Assembly: GCF_048771995.1 (NCBI RefSeq)
Contig: NC_133027.1
Span: 60,821,501-60,885,500, forward strand
Direction: 5' to 3'
Length of the DNA: 64,000 nucleotides
Source of the DNA: Taeniopygia guttata
Lineage: Eukaryota; Chordata; Aves; Passeriformes; Estrildidae
The translations under genes and the position numbers were made by a program. The first letter of the stretch is position 1, and each line of letters starts with the position of its first letter. The notes below the pieces were generated by a model. That model did no database searches and was not told the origin of the DNA. It saw nothing but the letters and a program-made list of their open reading frames with translations. Of the stretch, positions 26,301 through 39,574 are shown piece after piece.

Positions 26301-29300
26301 GGAAAGTGATAAAATTTAATAGTGACAGACCTTCTCTTTCTTTTATTGCTTTCTAAATGTATTTTTAAAAGCTCTGAATAAAGTTGGAGGAGTGTAATTA
26401 GATGTATACTGTCTAAATATTCTAAATAGTAGCTTCCTTACTTCTGAGAATGTTAATAATGGGAATTTTAAAAATATATCAATCCTGACTGTTCAGTTTA
26501 AATGTGTTTCTCCTAGTGTTGACTATGGGCAGAGAAGGAAGATTTTTATGGGGAAACGCTGTTTGTTTCATATTTTTTCTCTGAATTTTCCCTCCCAAAC
26601 TTAGGTTGCCTCTGCTGCCTATTCAGACAGAACGAAAATAAGTTAGTTTTGAGTGAGGTTTGTTCAGCCATCTGGGAAGGAGGAAGAAGTGGAAGAGGGA
26701 TGAAACCTTGGGGTTTGACTCTTTTTCATTAGCAGGGGATGTTTTGGGGCAGGAGGAAGCTCTGTTGCAGCGCACTCCCAGCCTGCAGTGAGCAGAATGC
26801 TCATTCAGTGGTATTGATGGGGCTCTTCAGCCATTGCCCCAGATCTAGGGCAGTCTCTGGCTGAGTAGTGCTGGTCAGCTGGCTAGACAGAGATGGTTTA
26901 GAAAGATGAATGTTTTAAAGGGGTCATTATAGTTGTTTGAAGTTAGATTCTAAAAGTTTTGCCAGAGAGAGAGTGGGGGCATTTTAATCAGGCCAGGATA
27001 AAGTCTGTAGCATTTGCTTGCAGCTCTGCCTTTGTAAAATGGGACTAATTAATTGGGCCAACTTCAGGAACACTCAAAGCCAAACTGGATGTGGCAACTC
27101 TCAAACCACAAGGAAAGAGGTAGGGAAAGTAACATACCAGAAACCATTGTGCTGGCCTGTTCCCTGCCTCATGATGAAGCATCCATGTACCTCCAGAGAG
27201 CAGGCACATGGCTGTGTGAGCTAGGAAGTTCCACTGTCAAAGAATCAGTGCATACTTTAGTGGTGGGCAATGACATCTCAATATTTTATGAAATAGACAT
27301 AAAAAGTGTATTATGATCACAAGGACAGGTTGATAGGGATTTTAGCAACCTGGTCTAGTGGGAAGTATCCCTTCCCATGGCAGGGGGGCTGGAACTAGAT
27401 GGTCATTAATGTTCTTTACAACACAAACTATTCTGTGATTCTGTGAACACCAAATGACTGCTCTTGTACAGCTTGCAGCCATATGCACACAAGCTAGCCA
27501 GCAGGAAAAGATCTATGGAGCAAAGCAGTCTTTGTTGAGGGCCCCTCACAGGACATGACTGAAGGCTACCTATGGCTTAGAACTAGGTCTGGCTTGGTCC
27601 TGTGAATGGATTACTTGTTAGCTCTTGGAACGCAGCAATGTGTTCCTGTCAGCGTAGTTCCACCCCAAACACTGGGTTATGCAGCTCAGGGACTGTACCA
27701 TGGTATGAGCCAAGTCCAGGGGGTGAGGAAGACCATGGGATTTACCTCAAAACTGCACTCCCTGAATTAAAATGTGAATGTTGATTAATATGAATGCTAT
27801 CACACAGAAATGAGAAAAGGAAGTGGAGGATAGCACAGAAGAGAGAAGCAGATGGTGCCAGTGGACCTAGAAACAGAAGCACCTTGCTCCTCTCACTCTG
27901 CATTGACAGAGGACTTATCAGTCCCTGGGCTTCTCAGGGAAGGTTCCATGCATCTGCTGTCCCTCACTGTAAGAACCAGAGTCCTCTACTAAGAGGACAG
28001 ACCTTTCTTTTGTGCTGAGAAACAGGGAGACAAACAGCAACCAGGTAGTCATCTCTGTCCATAAAAGTCATCTGGCTGGGCTAGTCATAAGCCTGACTTG
28101 TTTGTTACTGTAGTCATTTAAACCTGGTTTGTAGTACAGTACCTAGCACTGCTACAAAATATGTTTGTATGGTGAGGAAATTTGGGGTTCTGGTCCTTCC
28201 AGTGAAATGTCAAAATCACTTTACATTTATGGAGGCAGAGGAGAATGGCCACAGAAACACCTACTGTAGGGTAGATGACATGCTGAAAGCTTCTCAAGCT
28301 TCTACAAGGTCTCTTGCAAAATGCATTACAAGAGCTATGAGTGAAAGGTCTATCCCTTACTAATTTGAACGTACAAAGTTTTGATTCCTGATCTGCAATG
28401 TCCCCAGTTCCCAAGCATGAAAGTTCATTCATTGATAAAGTACAGCTTGTAAGATGGCAGAAAAGTCGGTGAATAAACTGAAGAATGCTTTCATTCCTCA
28501 GAAAAGTGATGTATTTTAATTTCAGAAAGGTTTTATTTTGTAATCTCACAAAAGATCCCAGCAGTTTGTTAGTAGAATAGCATGGGATTGTATATTTAGA
28601 TGGTGTTTCATCTTGAACTGTGTACATACACGCCATGTAGTTTACACAAATACTTACCCCATACCATGGATTATTAAACCAGTGAAGAAAACCACAAAGA
28701 GGTGGTGGGTGTACCAGAAAACCTCATAGCATGACCTTCTGATGAGCTCAGTGGACGAAGTCATGATCAGAATTAAAGCCACCGTTATCACAACTCCAGT
28801 TATTCCAGCTATTGTGGTTAGTAATTGTCCTGTTGTGCTCTAGAATAAGAATACATTATTAGTATTGGTAGTAGTAGTCATTGGTGTTATAACTGTTATT
28901 TATATTACTATTTCTGTTACTTTTATTATTGTTACTGTTGCTGCTATTACACATGAAGCCAAAATCTTCAGCATATGAAAAAAAACAGAACAAGACACGG
29001 AGGCAAGGCAATCCTTCATTTTACCAAAGAACCACATTGAAAGACATCCCTCTGCTTCATTTCTTCTCGGGTTTATTCCAAACAGATATTTAAATATTTG
29101 CTGCCACTTACTTGTTTCAGGAATTGAAAGGAAGAAATTAGACAGTCTCATTTGTACTTTGATTAATTTTACTTACTTGCACACTTAATGAAAGTGTGTC
29201 ACAAATAAACAAAAATTATTAGAGAAATTAGCAGATTAAAGCTAGAAGTCTAATAAAGAAAACAGGACTAGAAAACAACTTAATTTTGTGAAGTGATAAT

Positions 29301-32300
29301 GTGAGGTGCTAAGACACCTGCAACTGTAGAGGTGTGGAACTCTTTTGTGCTTACTTTACTTCAAAGTTTGTGGGGCTGTAGCAGCCCAGAACTGGTACAC
29401 AAATATGGCATACTCTCATTTACCTAAAAAATACCTCTTGTTTAGCTGTTCCTTACATTTATTTGTGGATACGCTGCATAATACTTAAGTTTATTTTTAA
29501 AAATACATATTTATATTAACATTTTTATACTTGTGAATGAAGAAACAATAATATGCTGGGCTGGAACATGTTCCTTCTTGTTCATTACTCACAGATGTCA
29601 GCACAGGTCTGGTATATCTGTCTAAACCCACCAAAATAAACTGAAGTGAGAGTGAAGATGTATTTTGAACACAACTGTCAGATGTTGATTGCAGTTATAA
29701 AGTGTAAATCATGAAGAACAGCAGTAAAAATCTCATACACAAGATGAGAATCAAGCTAAGTATGCCATCAGAGTGTAAATGAAGTCCCTATTTGGCCTAC
29801 AAAGCATGTATATCTGTTTTCCCAGTGCTGATACACAGGAATTAAGAACTCAGCACATCTTCTGGATCCTCATTTGGTTCTGCAGCTTAATACACTAGGA
29901 GAAAAAAAACAACTCTCTATTGTATTTGTAAAGTGCACTCATTTGATATGGAAATCCTGGAGGTGATAAAATTCCACAATGCCATTTTTACAGTCACTTT
30001 TTACAGTAAAATCATTATTTCAAATGCTCACACTTGACAGCACACAGTACATTTTCAAATGGGCACCTGTGAAGAGCGTGTTCAGATCCTATTACATATT
30101 AACAGGATTGATCTAGGTGATATTTTGAACATTTCCACTACAATGGCTAGTTTGGATATTGAGATGAAAAAAGGCAAAATGTCAAAGACAGTACATTGCT
30201 TCAATGGCAGTTGGATGAAACTGAAAAGAAAGCCTGAATTGTTATCTCAGAACTTTCTTCTCTGAAGTTAGAAACAATCTTTTGTTTGCTTCCCTTCATA
30301 ATTTATTAATTCTGAGTTTAGCTATTGAGACACAAGTGAGCAATAAAAGAAATATAAATATTAGAGGTTAGAGTAAAATCTAGGCTGCAAATTGAAAGGT
30401 AATTGTGGAGTGTATTTCTGTGAGAAATCTGAGAAAGAATCTCAAAATATCCTAACCTTCTTCCTCAAGGGTATGTAGGATCTTAATGCTAATTAGAGGC
30501 TTTCCTTACAATTATATCACTATGGCAATGCTTAGTGGAAAAAAAAGAAGCTTACTGAATGATGGTAAGTTCCTGTTCAGAGATGGGAGCTTTGTTTTGC
30601 TCCTGGGGAGTACCTCATGGCCATGCAATTGAAGTGGTCACTGGGTGTTCTGAAAGACTGGAAAGCTGAGACCTTGGCTTGCTGTCCTGTTCTGATGAAC
30701 CTGACTCCTTGTCAATGCTAACATGAAGACTTTCGCATTCATAACACTGCACAAATTTGCTTGATTGTCTTTAAATTTGAAGTTGTTTTCAAATGCTATC
30801 CAAACTGGAAAGGGCGTAAGAAAAAGCGGGACAAGCTTTGCAGCTTAAAAGCACTGTTGAATCCTATCAATGGTTGTCTAGCCATCTTCTCACTTGGTTT
30901 TTTGTTTCAGTGGAGCACATCACTGTTCAAAAGGGCACCAATCCATGGTGCTCAGGCAGTCCTTATTTCATGCTGACTGTGTGGCAAGCAGAACAATATG
31001 TGTGGGAGTCTCACTGGGGCCATTTCAGCCCTGTACTATGTAACTGTGAAACAGGATACACAAGGAAACATCTAACATAAATGTGCTGTGTGTTATAATG
31101 GAATACAGGAAAAAAAGCTGATTCACCTTTGCATGGTTTACATGCATTCTCTGCATTCTCAGCTTTTTTTTATGTTGTGAATATTATAAGGGAGAACTTA
31201 TAATGCTGTTGTAGGTTATCCAAGAATATGGACAGGGGGCACAGTCACTCTTTTCCCCAAAACAAGAAGAACCATTTATGGGTTGAGGATCCTGTAGCTC
31301 TTCTAGGCTCTGAAGAGCACAAAGCACCTCTAGATTCCCCCTGCACTGCTTCCTGTGTGCAGCAACCCCCTGGATGGTTTTGAAGGTGCTCTTCCCTGAG
31401 CAGCCACACTCAACACCTGACGAGGCAGTGTCAGCCCCCAGACCGGGAAGGTGCTGCACCACCATGGGGAGAGACAAATCGCAAATGCAAAAGAAATATT
31501 GTGAAGTGCTATCGCTGTTTGGTTATTTTTCTTTCTGAAAAGAAGTTGTGCTTGTTCCATGTATTGATAGTTTAGTTTTGGGGTTTTTTTAAATTCTTTG
31601 CAGGTTTATTTAATTGCCTACGCTTCACAACACTCTTTATCCTCCCCCCACCAGCTGTCTCCTGACAAACTAATTAAAATACTATAGATATTTCTTTGAG
31701 CTTAGTAACCTGAAAATTGCAGCTCTGAGTAAGTGATTTCAGCTGAAATTGAGGTTAACCTTTGGCAGCACCTTCTCGCTCTGGTTAAAAGGCTTTGAAA
31801 TACAGTTTTACTGACAATAGAATCCACAGAGGAAAACTTTTTAGATGAGGAAACCTAAAAAGTGACATCTTACTGTTTCATAGGTCCTGATTGGGTTCAA
31901 GTAGCTTTCATTTGGGCTCTTGCCAAGACCAGAAAGTTTATTCCGTAACTCGCCAGCTTCTTTTGACTGGCTGGAATGATACCGCTCGATGTTGATGGAG
32001 TGGGCAACAATATGGATGGCTGCAGGAGAGAAAGAGTGGTGCAAAATTACAGGCACGCTTGTATGTGCCCACAGTGCCAGAAGGAACTTCATTATGCACA
32101 CTGTGAACTATTTGAAAAGCTCAGGCATAAATTGAGAGTTTTGCATGAATTAAGCTGACAATAAAAAGAGAATTTTATCAACTGCATGTCTAATATGAAG
32201 CGACTGCTTCACAGTGGAGAGGATAGGAACAGCACCAGCCTCACCTCCCAGCTTTACAGTCAAGTGCCCTGCAGTCTCCAGTGTCATCAAAGGATGACCT

Positions 32301-35300
32301 CTTGAGAGTTGATATAGAAGTGTATACTTCTGACTTTAAATTGTTCAAAATTAGGTAAAGTCATTAAAATCCCTATTTTTAATTAATATACTAGTCTGTA
32401 CTATGGCCTTGCTACACAGGACACTAAGTTGACTGGTTTAGGCATGGACCAGTTTGCAATTTACACTAGAGATGCTTTCAAAATCTGTCCCCTATTAATA
32501 AGTAGCTGTAGCATTACTTTGTGCAGTTGGAGCCTGGGGAATTCATGGGAACTATGCTTTGAAGGGAGAAGAGCAAATCACAGTGTTAGATCTGATTTGT
32601 CCGGAGTACCATATATCTCTAGTAGGCCTCTACTTTTGGCCTGCTCCCAAAAGGTATATGAAATGGTCAGTTTAGAAAAATGCCTTAGATTGAAGTAAAA
32701 AATCCGCTGTAACTATTTTCTTGGGTGGAAAGAGTATAATTTCAAGAGTGGAAAAGGAAGGACTTTGTTTTATTGTTGGCTTACGTAGATAAAGTTGTAA
32801 TCAAGCTAGGTGCAGAGTTTCATTTTTCAATATGAGAGACTCTCAAACCATTACATGCAAGTTGTAATTAATGCAAGATACTAAATGCCAAAGGATGAAA
32901 AAATTACAATGAAAGATAATTATATGTTTACAGAACAGCTATTTCTAGTTTTTATAATTAGCTTCATGTTATCATCTCTCCTTCTGTGGTTATCTGTTTC
33001 TGTCCCTGATCATTAAAAAAAACACCTTCTAAAAGGTAGTATTTGTAGTAAACCAAATATGATCATCTTCCCTGAAAAATATTCTCAAAAAATCTCCTCC
33101 CCTCCTCTTCCCCCCACTCCCCTCCCCTCCTTATGAATTAAATTCATAAGGACCTTGGTATTGCTGGTCATTTATGTGCCAAACCACTTAGTGAGCTCAC
33201 TCACTCCACATGCTGGAGTACAGCTCCTCTTCAGCACCTGGGGACAGCTGTGTCCATGGGAGCATGAGTTAAAGTAAGATGCTGGCCATGGAAAAAAGCA
33301 GCCATTGCAAGAAGGTAAAACATTCCCCTAACAGTAAGTTAGGGGGAATGTGTAAGGGAAATAGCCTCTCTCCATGTGTCCACACTGGAGAGAGGCTATT
33401 TTCTCTCTGTACTTCTGAGGTGATCCTTCTAGAGCAGTGGATGTACTGTGGTTGGTTGATTGTCAGGATGCACTTCATTCAAAATATAATCTTAACTTAG
33501 GGACTCCCCCTGCCACTTCTTGACACCTCATTGCCTCATGCTTAGATATTCACTGGGAGATGAAAGACCTATTTAAAAATCCTTGTTACATTAAATTTAA
33601 AGTAAGGCTTTAAACCAAATCACGTGTCCTAGTCACTGGGTTGACTGGTTATTCTCTTTTGAGCTGTCTCTTGATAAAGCCCTTAATAAAAATAATCCAA
33701 TATTTATAGACATAGGCATCCCAAGTGAAGATCCTGAGCACCCAAACTGCAAAATCAACCTCCCATTTCTCCTGAATCTTTGGCCCAATGAATAATAAAT
33801 TATTTATACAAGCTGGAATAATTTCAGCAGGATGGAGACCGAATCCAAATGGGTATGAACTGCAGAGAGATAAAGTGAGCCTGGAAATTAGAAGATAGAT
33901 TCAAGCCATCAAAAGAATGAGACTCTAAAATAACCTTTTGATAAATAGGATAATGGGATCAAGCAAGCTAAGCAGCTTTCAGCTGAAGGTTGGTCATTTT
34001 ATGAAACGGTGCACATGACATGACTGTGAGCAGCAGAGGGTACTGGACTCAGTGGCCTGGCATGTCCTGCACGTGTTGTTATGGGTAAGGTGCTGCATGT
34101 GAAGCAGCCTTGACAGCATCAGGTGAAGGATGCTTCCTGAAGCCTGTGCATGAGAGTGTGCTCCCAGCACTCCAGCAGTTTTGGGAGCACTGGAATGAAG
34201 GTGACATTGGACCACAAGCAGCAAATGAGATGTGTGGATTTAGACTGCCAAAACCCAAGAGCCCAAGCTCTGAGCTGGATGGTTTAGGTGGCAGCTGTGT
34301 GGGGGCTGTGGCAATCTGTTCCCCAGTGTACAACTGATGCATAAACAGTACACAAACACTGTTTATATATTTAAGTGTAACAGCACATTTAAGTGCTGAG
34401 TGGGAAGGGGGGAACTGTTCCTACAAGGGGCTTCTTTCAGAACAGATGTATTGGCCTGGTAAGAATCTGATCCAGCTGGAAGGGAACCAAGTCGCTGCTT
34501 GATGAGGACCTGGTTTCTTTGACATCTGAAAGAGCTCACTCGTAGGACAGGAGTGTGGGGTAAAAGATTTCTATCTTTGGTAAGTTGTGGAGTTACATGC
34601 TGCACATTGGCTGGTATGAGCTAAGGGAAAGAGGAAAGAAAACTTTCAAAGGATGGAAAACCCTGACAATGAGTCTCTAAGTGGACTTCTACTAAGTAGT
34701 TTTATTTTGGCATCTATGAATGATTACGGTAACTTGGGCCTCTTGCCCTCTATACCTACAGGATGCTCTTTATAACTCTGGTATGATGTAATAGTCCCCA
34801 TAGCCTAGGGACCAGGAGAGTTTCACACAGCTAGGATCCACAGTACTGTTTTACCAGAGCTTGCTTGCAGTCTGTCAGCTGCAGGTTTTGGATTATCTTT
34901 GCTCATTTAGAATTGTGACACTGACTAATTGTGGAAGTTTGAATCTGTGTTCATAGCAAAAGGCACTTCCTTCTTTCACCTTCAAAACAATAGATTTTTT
35001 TTAAAGTGATACTGCAGACTATAAAATATTCACATGAAATGATGACATTTCTGTTGTTTAGAAAGCTTCAAAATCTTGAACTTTCCCCAAAGTGCAGGAT
35101 TTCTACATGATTTGCACAAGTTCTAGTCATGTCAGCAGTGACAGGAGATCTAATGCTATCTGGTAAATGCTGAGTGTTGAGAGTGAAAGGAGGTGATATT
35201 TTTTTCCAGACAGAGTTCCACATTTCCTAACAGAGCATTTTTACTCTTCGACAGAAGAAAAATTGGTTGAATGGATATACTTTCTCAAGGAGGTCTTGAA

Positions 35301-38300
35301 ACTATAGTTGATGAGGAGTTCTCATGTTGCAACTTTCCCCTGGAAGAAGAGATCCAATTCTGGCAACCTAGCCTAGAATGGTTTTTCTGCAGGCTATCAG
35401 AGGACACTTTCTTTTCCATCTGCACATTGTTCTGTTTCCCTGTGTTTCTGTCAATGGAAATATCATAACAGATACTTTGGGATCCACCACACCTTCCCTT
35501 CTGGGTGGCATTCTCTCCAGCTTTCATCTGATGGGTAGAGTATATTACAATATATTCCAGAATTAACAGGGAGATAGTTGTTGTTGTTTGTTGTTGTTTT
35601 TATTTTCAGTAAACAATTCTGTGGGAGATGTTAATGTACAGAGAATAATGATACATTGAAAAATACCACAATCAAACTAATGATGTACTGAATATGTTGG
35701 TTTACCTGAGTCTCCCATGATTTTAGATATTGCCTGGAGTGTTATTAGATTAATACTTTTGATGGGGGTTTTTTTGTGCTGCTAGCAAAAAATGATGCAA
35801 TCTAAAAATGAATTATAGCTGGATGGTAAGAGATATAATTCCATTTTCAGTGTGGTTCATTTAATGTATAATAGTTGTAGCAGAATAAAAATTCTGGCAC
35901 CGAACACATTGCCATTAACTAAAATATTTTACATCCCTAAAGTGCATTTTCTGAAGGTCTTTGCATCTGCAGTGTATAGAATTTACTAAGCAATTCCAAA
36001 ATTACATATGCAGATTTCTGAAATCTGAGCTTACCACAGTTGGTAGTTCTTTCCTCTGCACCACTTATCTGAGTTAACCACGAGGGCAAATTTTAAGGGA
36101 CTACATCTCAGAATTTTCGCTTCAATTTTTTCCTCATTCTGCATGTCCAAATATAACATATGGAATAAATCACCCAATCTTTTAAACAAAGCTCTTTTTT
36201 TATAACAGTTTATGAAGAATGAAGGATTTAATGACATCTGGAACCTCTGAAGCACTTAACATACATTAATTTGTATTTGACCCTGAGATGTTCTACCTAG
36301 TCCACCTCTGAGATCAAATAAAAGGCTTTATTGGAAGGAGAGAGGGAGGAAAAGGGTTGCTATTAGATCATGGTGTTTACTGTACATATCCTTAAATACA
36401 AAGAGATGTAATTAAATTATCTTGAAAGTATGGTCAATTTAGCTACTCTTATTCAGCCAATTGTGCCTTCAGTGAAGCATGCACAACTTTCATTGAACTA
36501 AACAGAAATTTCATGTGTTTATCTGAGGACAAGATTTAACTCTATCTTTTTCTGCATGCCTGTACAGGATAATAATCAAATTGGAGCTTGCTGCTAGCAG
36601 TTAAATATTTTGATTAACCAGCCTATCATGATGAAGTCAAAGAGTCAAATCCTGGCCTTTCTGCCCACAGCAAAGAGAACAACTTTACAGGCAGATAACC
36701 CAGGTGTGGTGAATTCTGCTCCTGACCAAGGCTGGGGTTCTTTTTGCCACCCATTGTCTTGTGCCATTCCTAGTTATTCAAAACCCCCAATTCAACTTCA
36801 TGATATCTTTGTGGACTGTATAAAAATTTAAATAGTGACCAAAAATGTGCTTGCATTTTATTTTGTTTTTAAGAATGGTTATAAACATCAAAGAAGAACA
36901 TGACTTGGACCATTTTCTAACTCAGCTGGAAGCCTACAATCTTCAATTTAATATTGTTTCTTTCCTTGTACTTGCACTAAGTCTGGATTTAAGCAATCTG
37001 ACCAAAAAACAAAAAAAAATTTAAGAGAAGTTTGAATTTCTGTAGATTCTGGAAGTACAATACTGAGGTATCAGCTAGACCTCTTTTAAAGATAGGCATC
37101 TGCTCCCTTGAAAAGTTAATAATTGACACAAAAATGTGGTCTAGGTCACCAAAGCCATTCACATAGTTTACCAAAAAGTTGTTGAAAATTGAGAGGTTTC
37201 CTAGTAATTTTAGCTATAGATTTTTCAGTGTCAGAAGCCAAGCATGCCTGGCATCACTATGCTTCTTTCTGCACTTTGCATGTTTTTAAAGAAGAACACA
37301 TTGCTGGAATTTTTAAGGAGCAGGAATCACCATTTCAAACAGCCTAACTCCAAACAACCTTGCCGTCCTTCCCCTGTTTTCCATTAATTGCTTAAACTTT
37401 ATTAATATCATAATTGCAAGATTGATGGAGCAAAATATCCATGTGACCTTTCTAAAAACACCAAAGAAATGCAAGTAATTTATTCTTAAGGATAAGCCAA
37501 ACATATCAAAGTAAAGAAAGGAAAATGCCCCCAACACTCCCCACTTCAGAAAATGTATGATTATGCTTTTTTGAGAGGGTAAAAACAGTACAGTAAGAAG
37601 TAGGTGTTGTAGAAAATATTATTACTATCTCTTGTGGAGTCTTTAAGTTTCAGGCCACTGTGTTTCAACTGAAAAGTCTCTTTCCAGTACAAAGCACAGA
37701 ATTATTTGCATTGATCAAACTGAGAATGCATGAAACTCTGATTTTCTTCTAGCAGAGTTACAGGTCTATAAGGAAGATTTATTAGTGGCTGAATAACTTC
37801 CAGACAGCTCTTATCACAGACAGGCATGCAGAATGCAGGAAGCCAAACTAAGCAGAATTCCCTTTACTGAATTTTCAATGATGCCTTTGATTATAGATAG
37901 CAGTGTTTACTCTCTCTCTTTCCTCCAGCTTCCCTCTTCCACTAGTCTCTAACTATATTCCTTTACAACCTGACCAATTAAAGCCTGCTCTTGAATTTGT
38001 ATTAGAGATGATGAAAAATTAAAGGTACAGATGTACTCTTTCCAAGGCCAGGCACACCTCAGCTGAGCTAGCTGCCTGTAAGAAGCCAGAAAATACCAAT
38101 GTTACACTGACTATTTTTAGCACACTATTAAATAAATATGCTGGAATAACACCACCTGGCAAGCCAAGATGAATACATGTTGCTTTAATAATAAAGGAGT
38201 TTACAATTTTATATTGTGAGGCTAAGCTTACTGATCTGATCTTCAAATTGGTTTAACTTCTTGCTACCACATTTAGTCTATTGATCATACAGGGTTGAAC

Positions 38301-39506
38301 ACCAGTTTAACTGAGAATTACTAAATTGCAATAGACTAATAGGAGTTGACTATGTTTTTGTGTAATAAAAGGCAATATAGCTAGTACTAGGATAAATAAT
38401 GTGTCAGTTGAGAGGAAAATGGCATCTATTTACACATCATTTTAACACTGTTAGATTTTATTGAAAAGGATTCAGTGTACTTGTGGGTACCACTCTGAAA
38501 TGCTGCTTTTCTGTCTCAATGTGTTCTGTAGACTTTATTTTTCTATGAACTTAAAATTGAATTTCAGGAAATTGAGTTTCTGGCCATTCTTTACTCAAGT
38601 CTAACACTATTCAGCGATGTAGTTTTTTTCCAAATATGATAAATGTTTCCCACTTGACTGTTAGGGAAGCAGGAATTCATATGTTGTCTTGCATTGTTTA
38701 TTAGACTTCCTTGTGTTCTGTTTTCTTTCTCAAAATCTCATCAACTATTATTGCATTTTATATTTTAGAAAAAACAAAAAAACAAAAAACAACCTGAATA
38801 ACAACCCAAAAATGAACCTTTGATTTCTCCCTGTAGAGTGATTTAAATGAGAATTATATGATCACGCTTTCTGTAATTTCACATTGGGTTCTGTGTCTTT
38901 ATCTTGAAATTAGTGAAACCATTAAAGTAATCACTTTTCTGATATACTTGCACTTCCCAAACTGTCCACATTAATGCACTAGCAAGAATTTTAATATTAA
39001 TGTAAAAACCTTAAATATAAAAGGTTTGACTGTGAAGTTTTTCTTTCTCTTGGGAACATGACCTATGATACACCAAGAAAAGTTGGTTAATTTATATTCC
39101 TGGGTTGATTTATTAATTAAAGAAGCAATGTTGCACTCTCTAGGAATCTCTTCTGTAGTGAAACTGAACTCTGATGAATGAGTGGACATGACAGAAAAGT
39201 AATTCATCAGAATACACTGCAAGATGAATGTACATATCCCGTAGCCTTCCCCTTGGAATTCTTTAGCATGACATACAGAAGACAAACTTTAGCTATTGGT
39301 TCCTGTTGACTTCACATTCTTGTCTCACGGCATGAGGTCATTAACAGCCTAGACACGCAAAAGCAGCTCCCTGACTCAGGCTGAAAAAGATATTGGGACC
39401 AGAATCCACCCTGACAGTCTGGGGGTGGAACAGTTACCCTGCAACGTCTCATGCTTGGAAACAGCCCTGATTAATTCCTCTGTCTCCTTCCCATTTTTTA
39501 AAAGAA

Positions 39507-39574
<68 letters not shown>

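Noticed and set aside
28118..28636. 172-codon open frame on the minus strand, the longest in the window
   Set aside because: It lies within NOX3 intron 6, just past the exon 6 donor. It has no recognisable domain and no splice-site logic, and length alone is compatible with chance.
33269..33500. Frames on both strands sharing a GERLF peptide
   Set aside because: The shared peptide arises because the 16-bp hairpin arms read the same on both strands; it is not two related genes.
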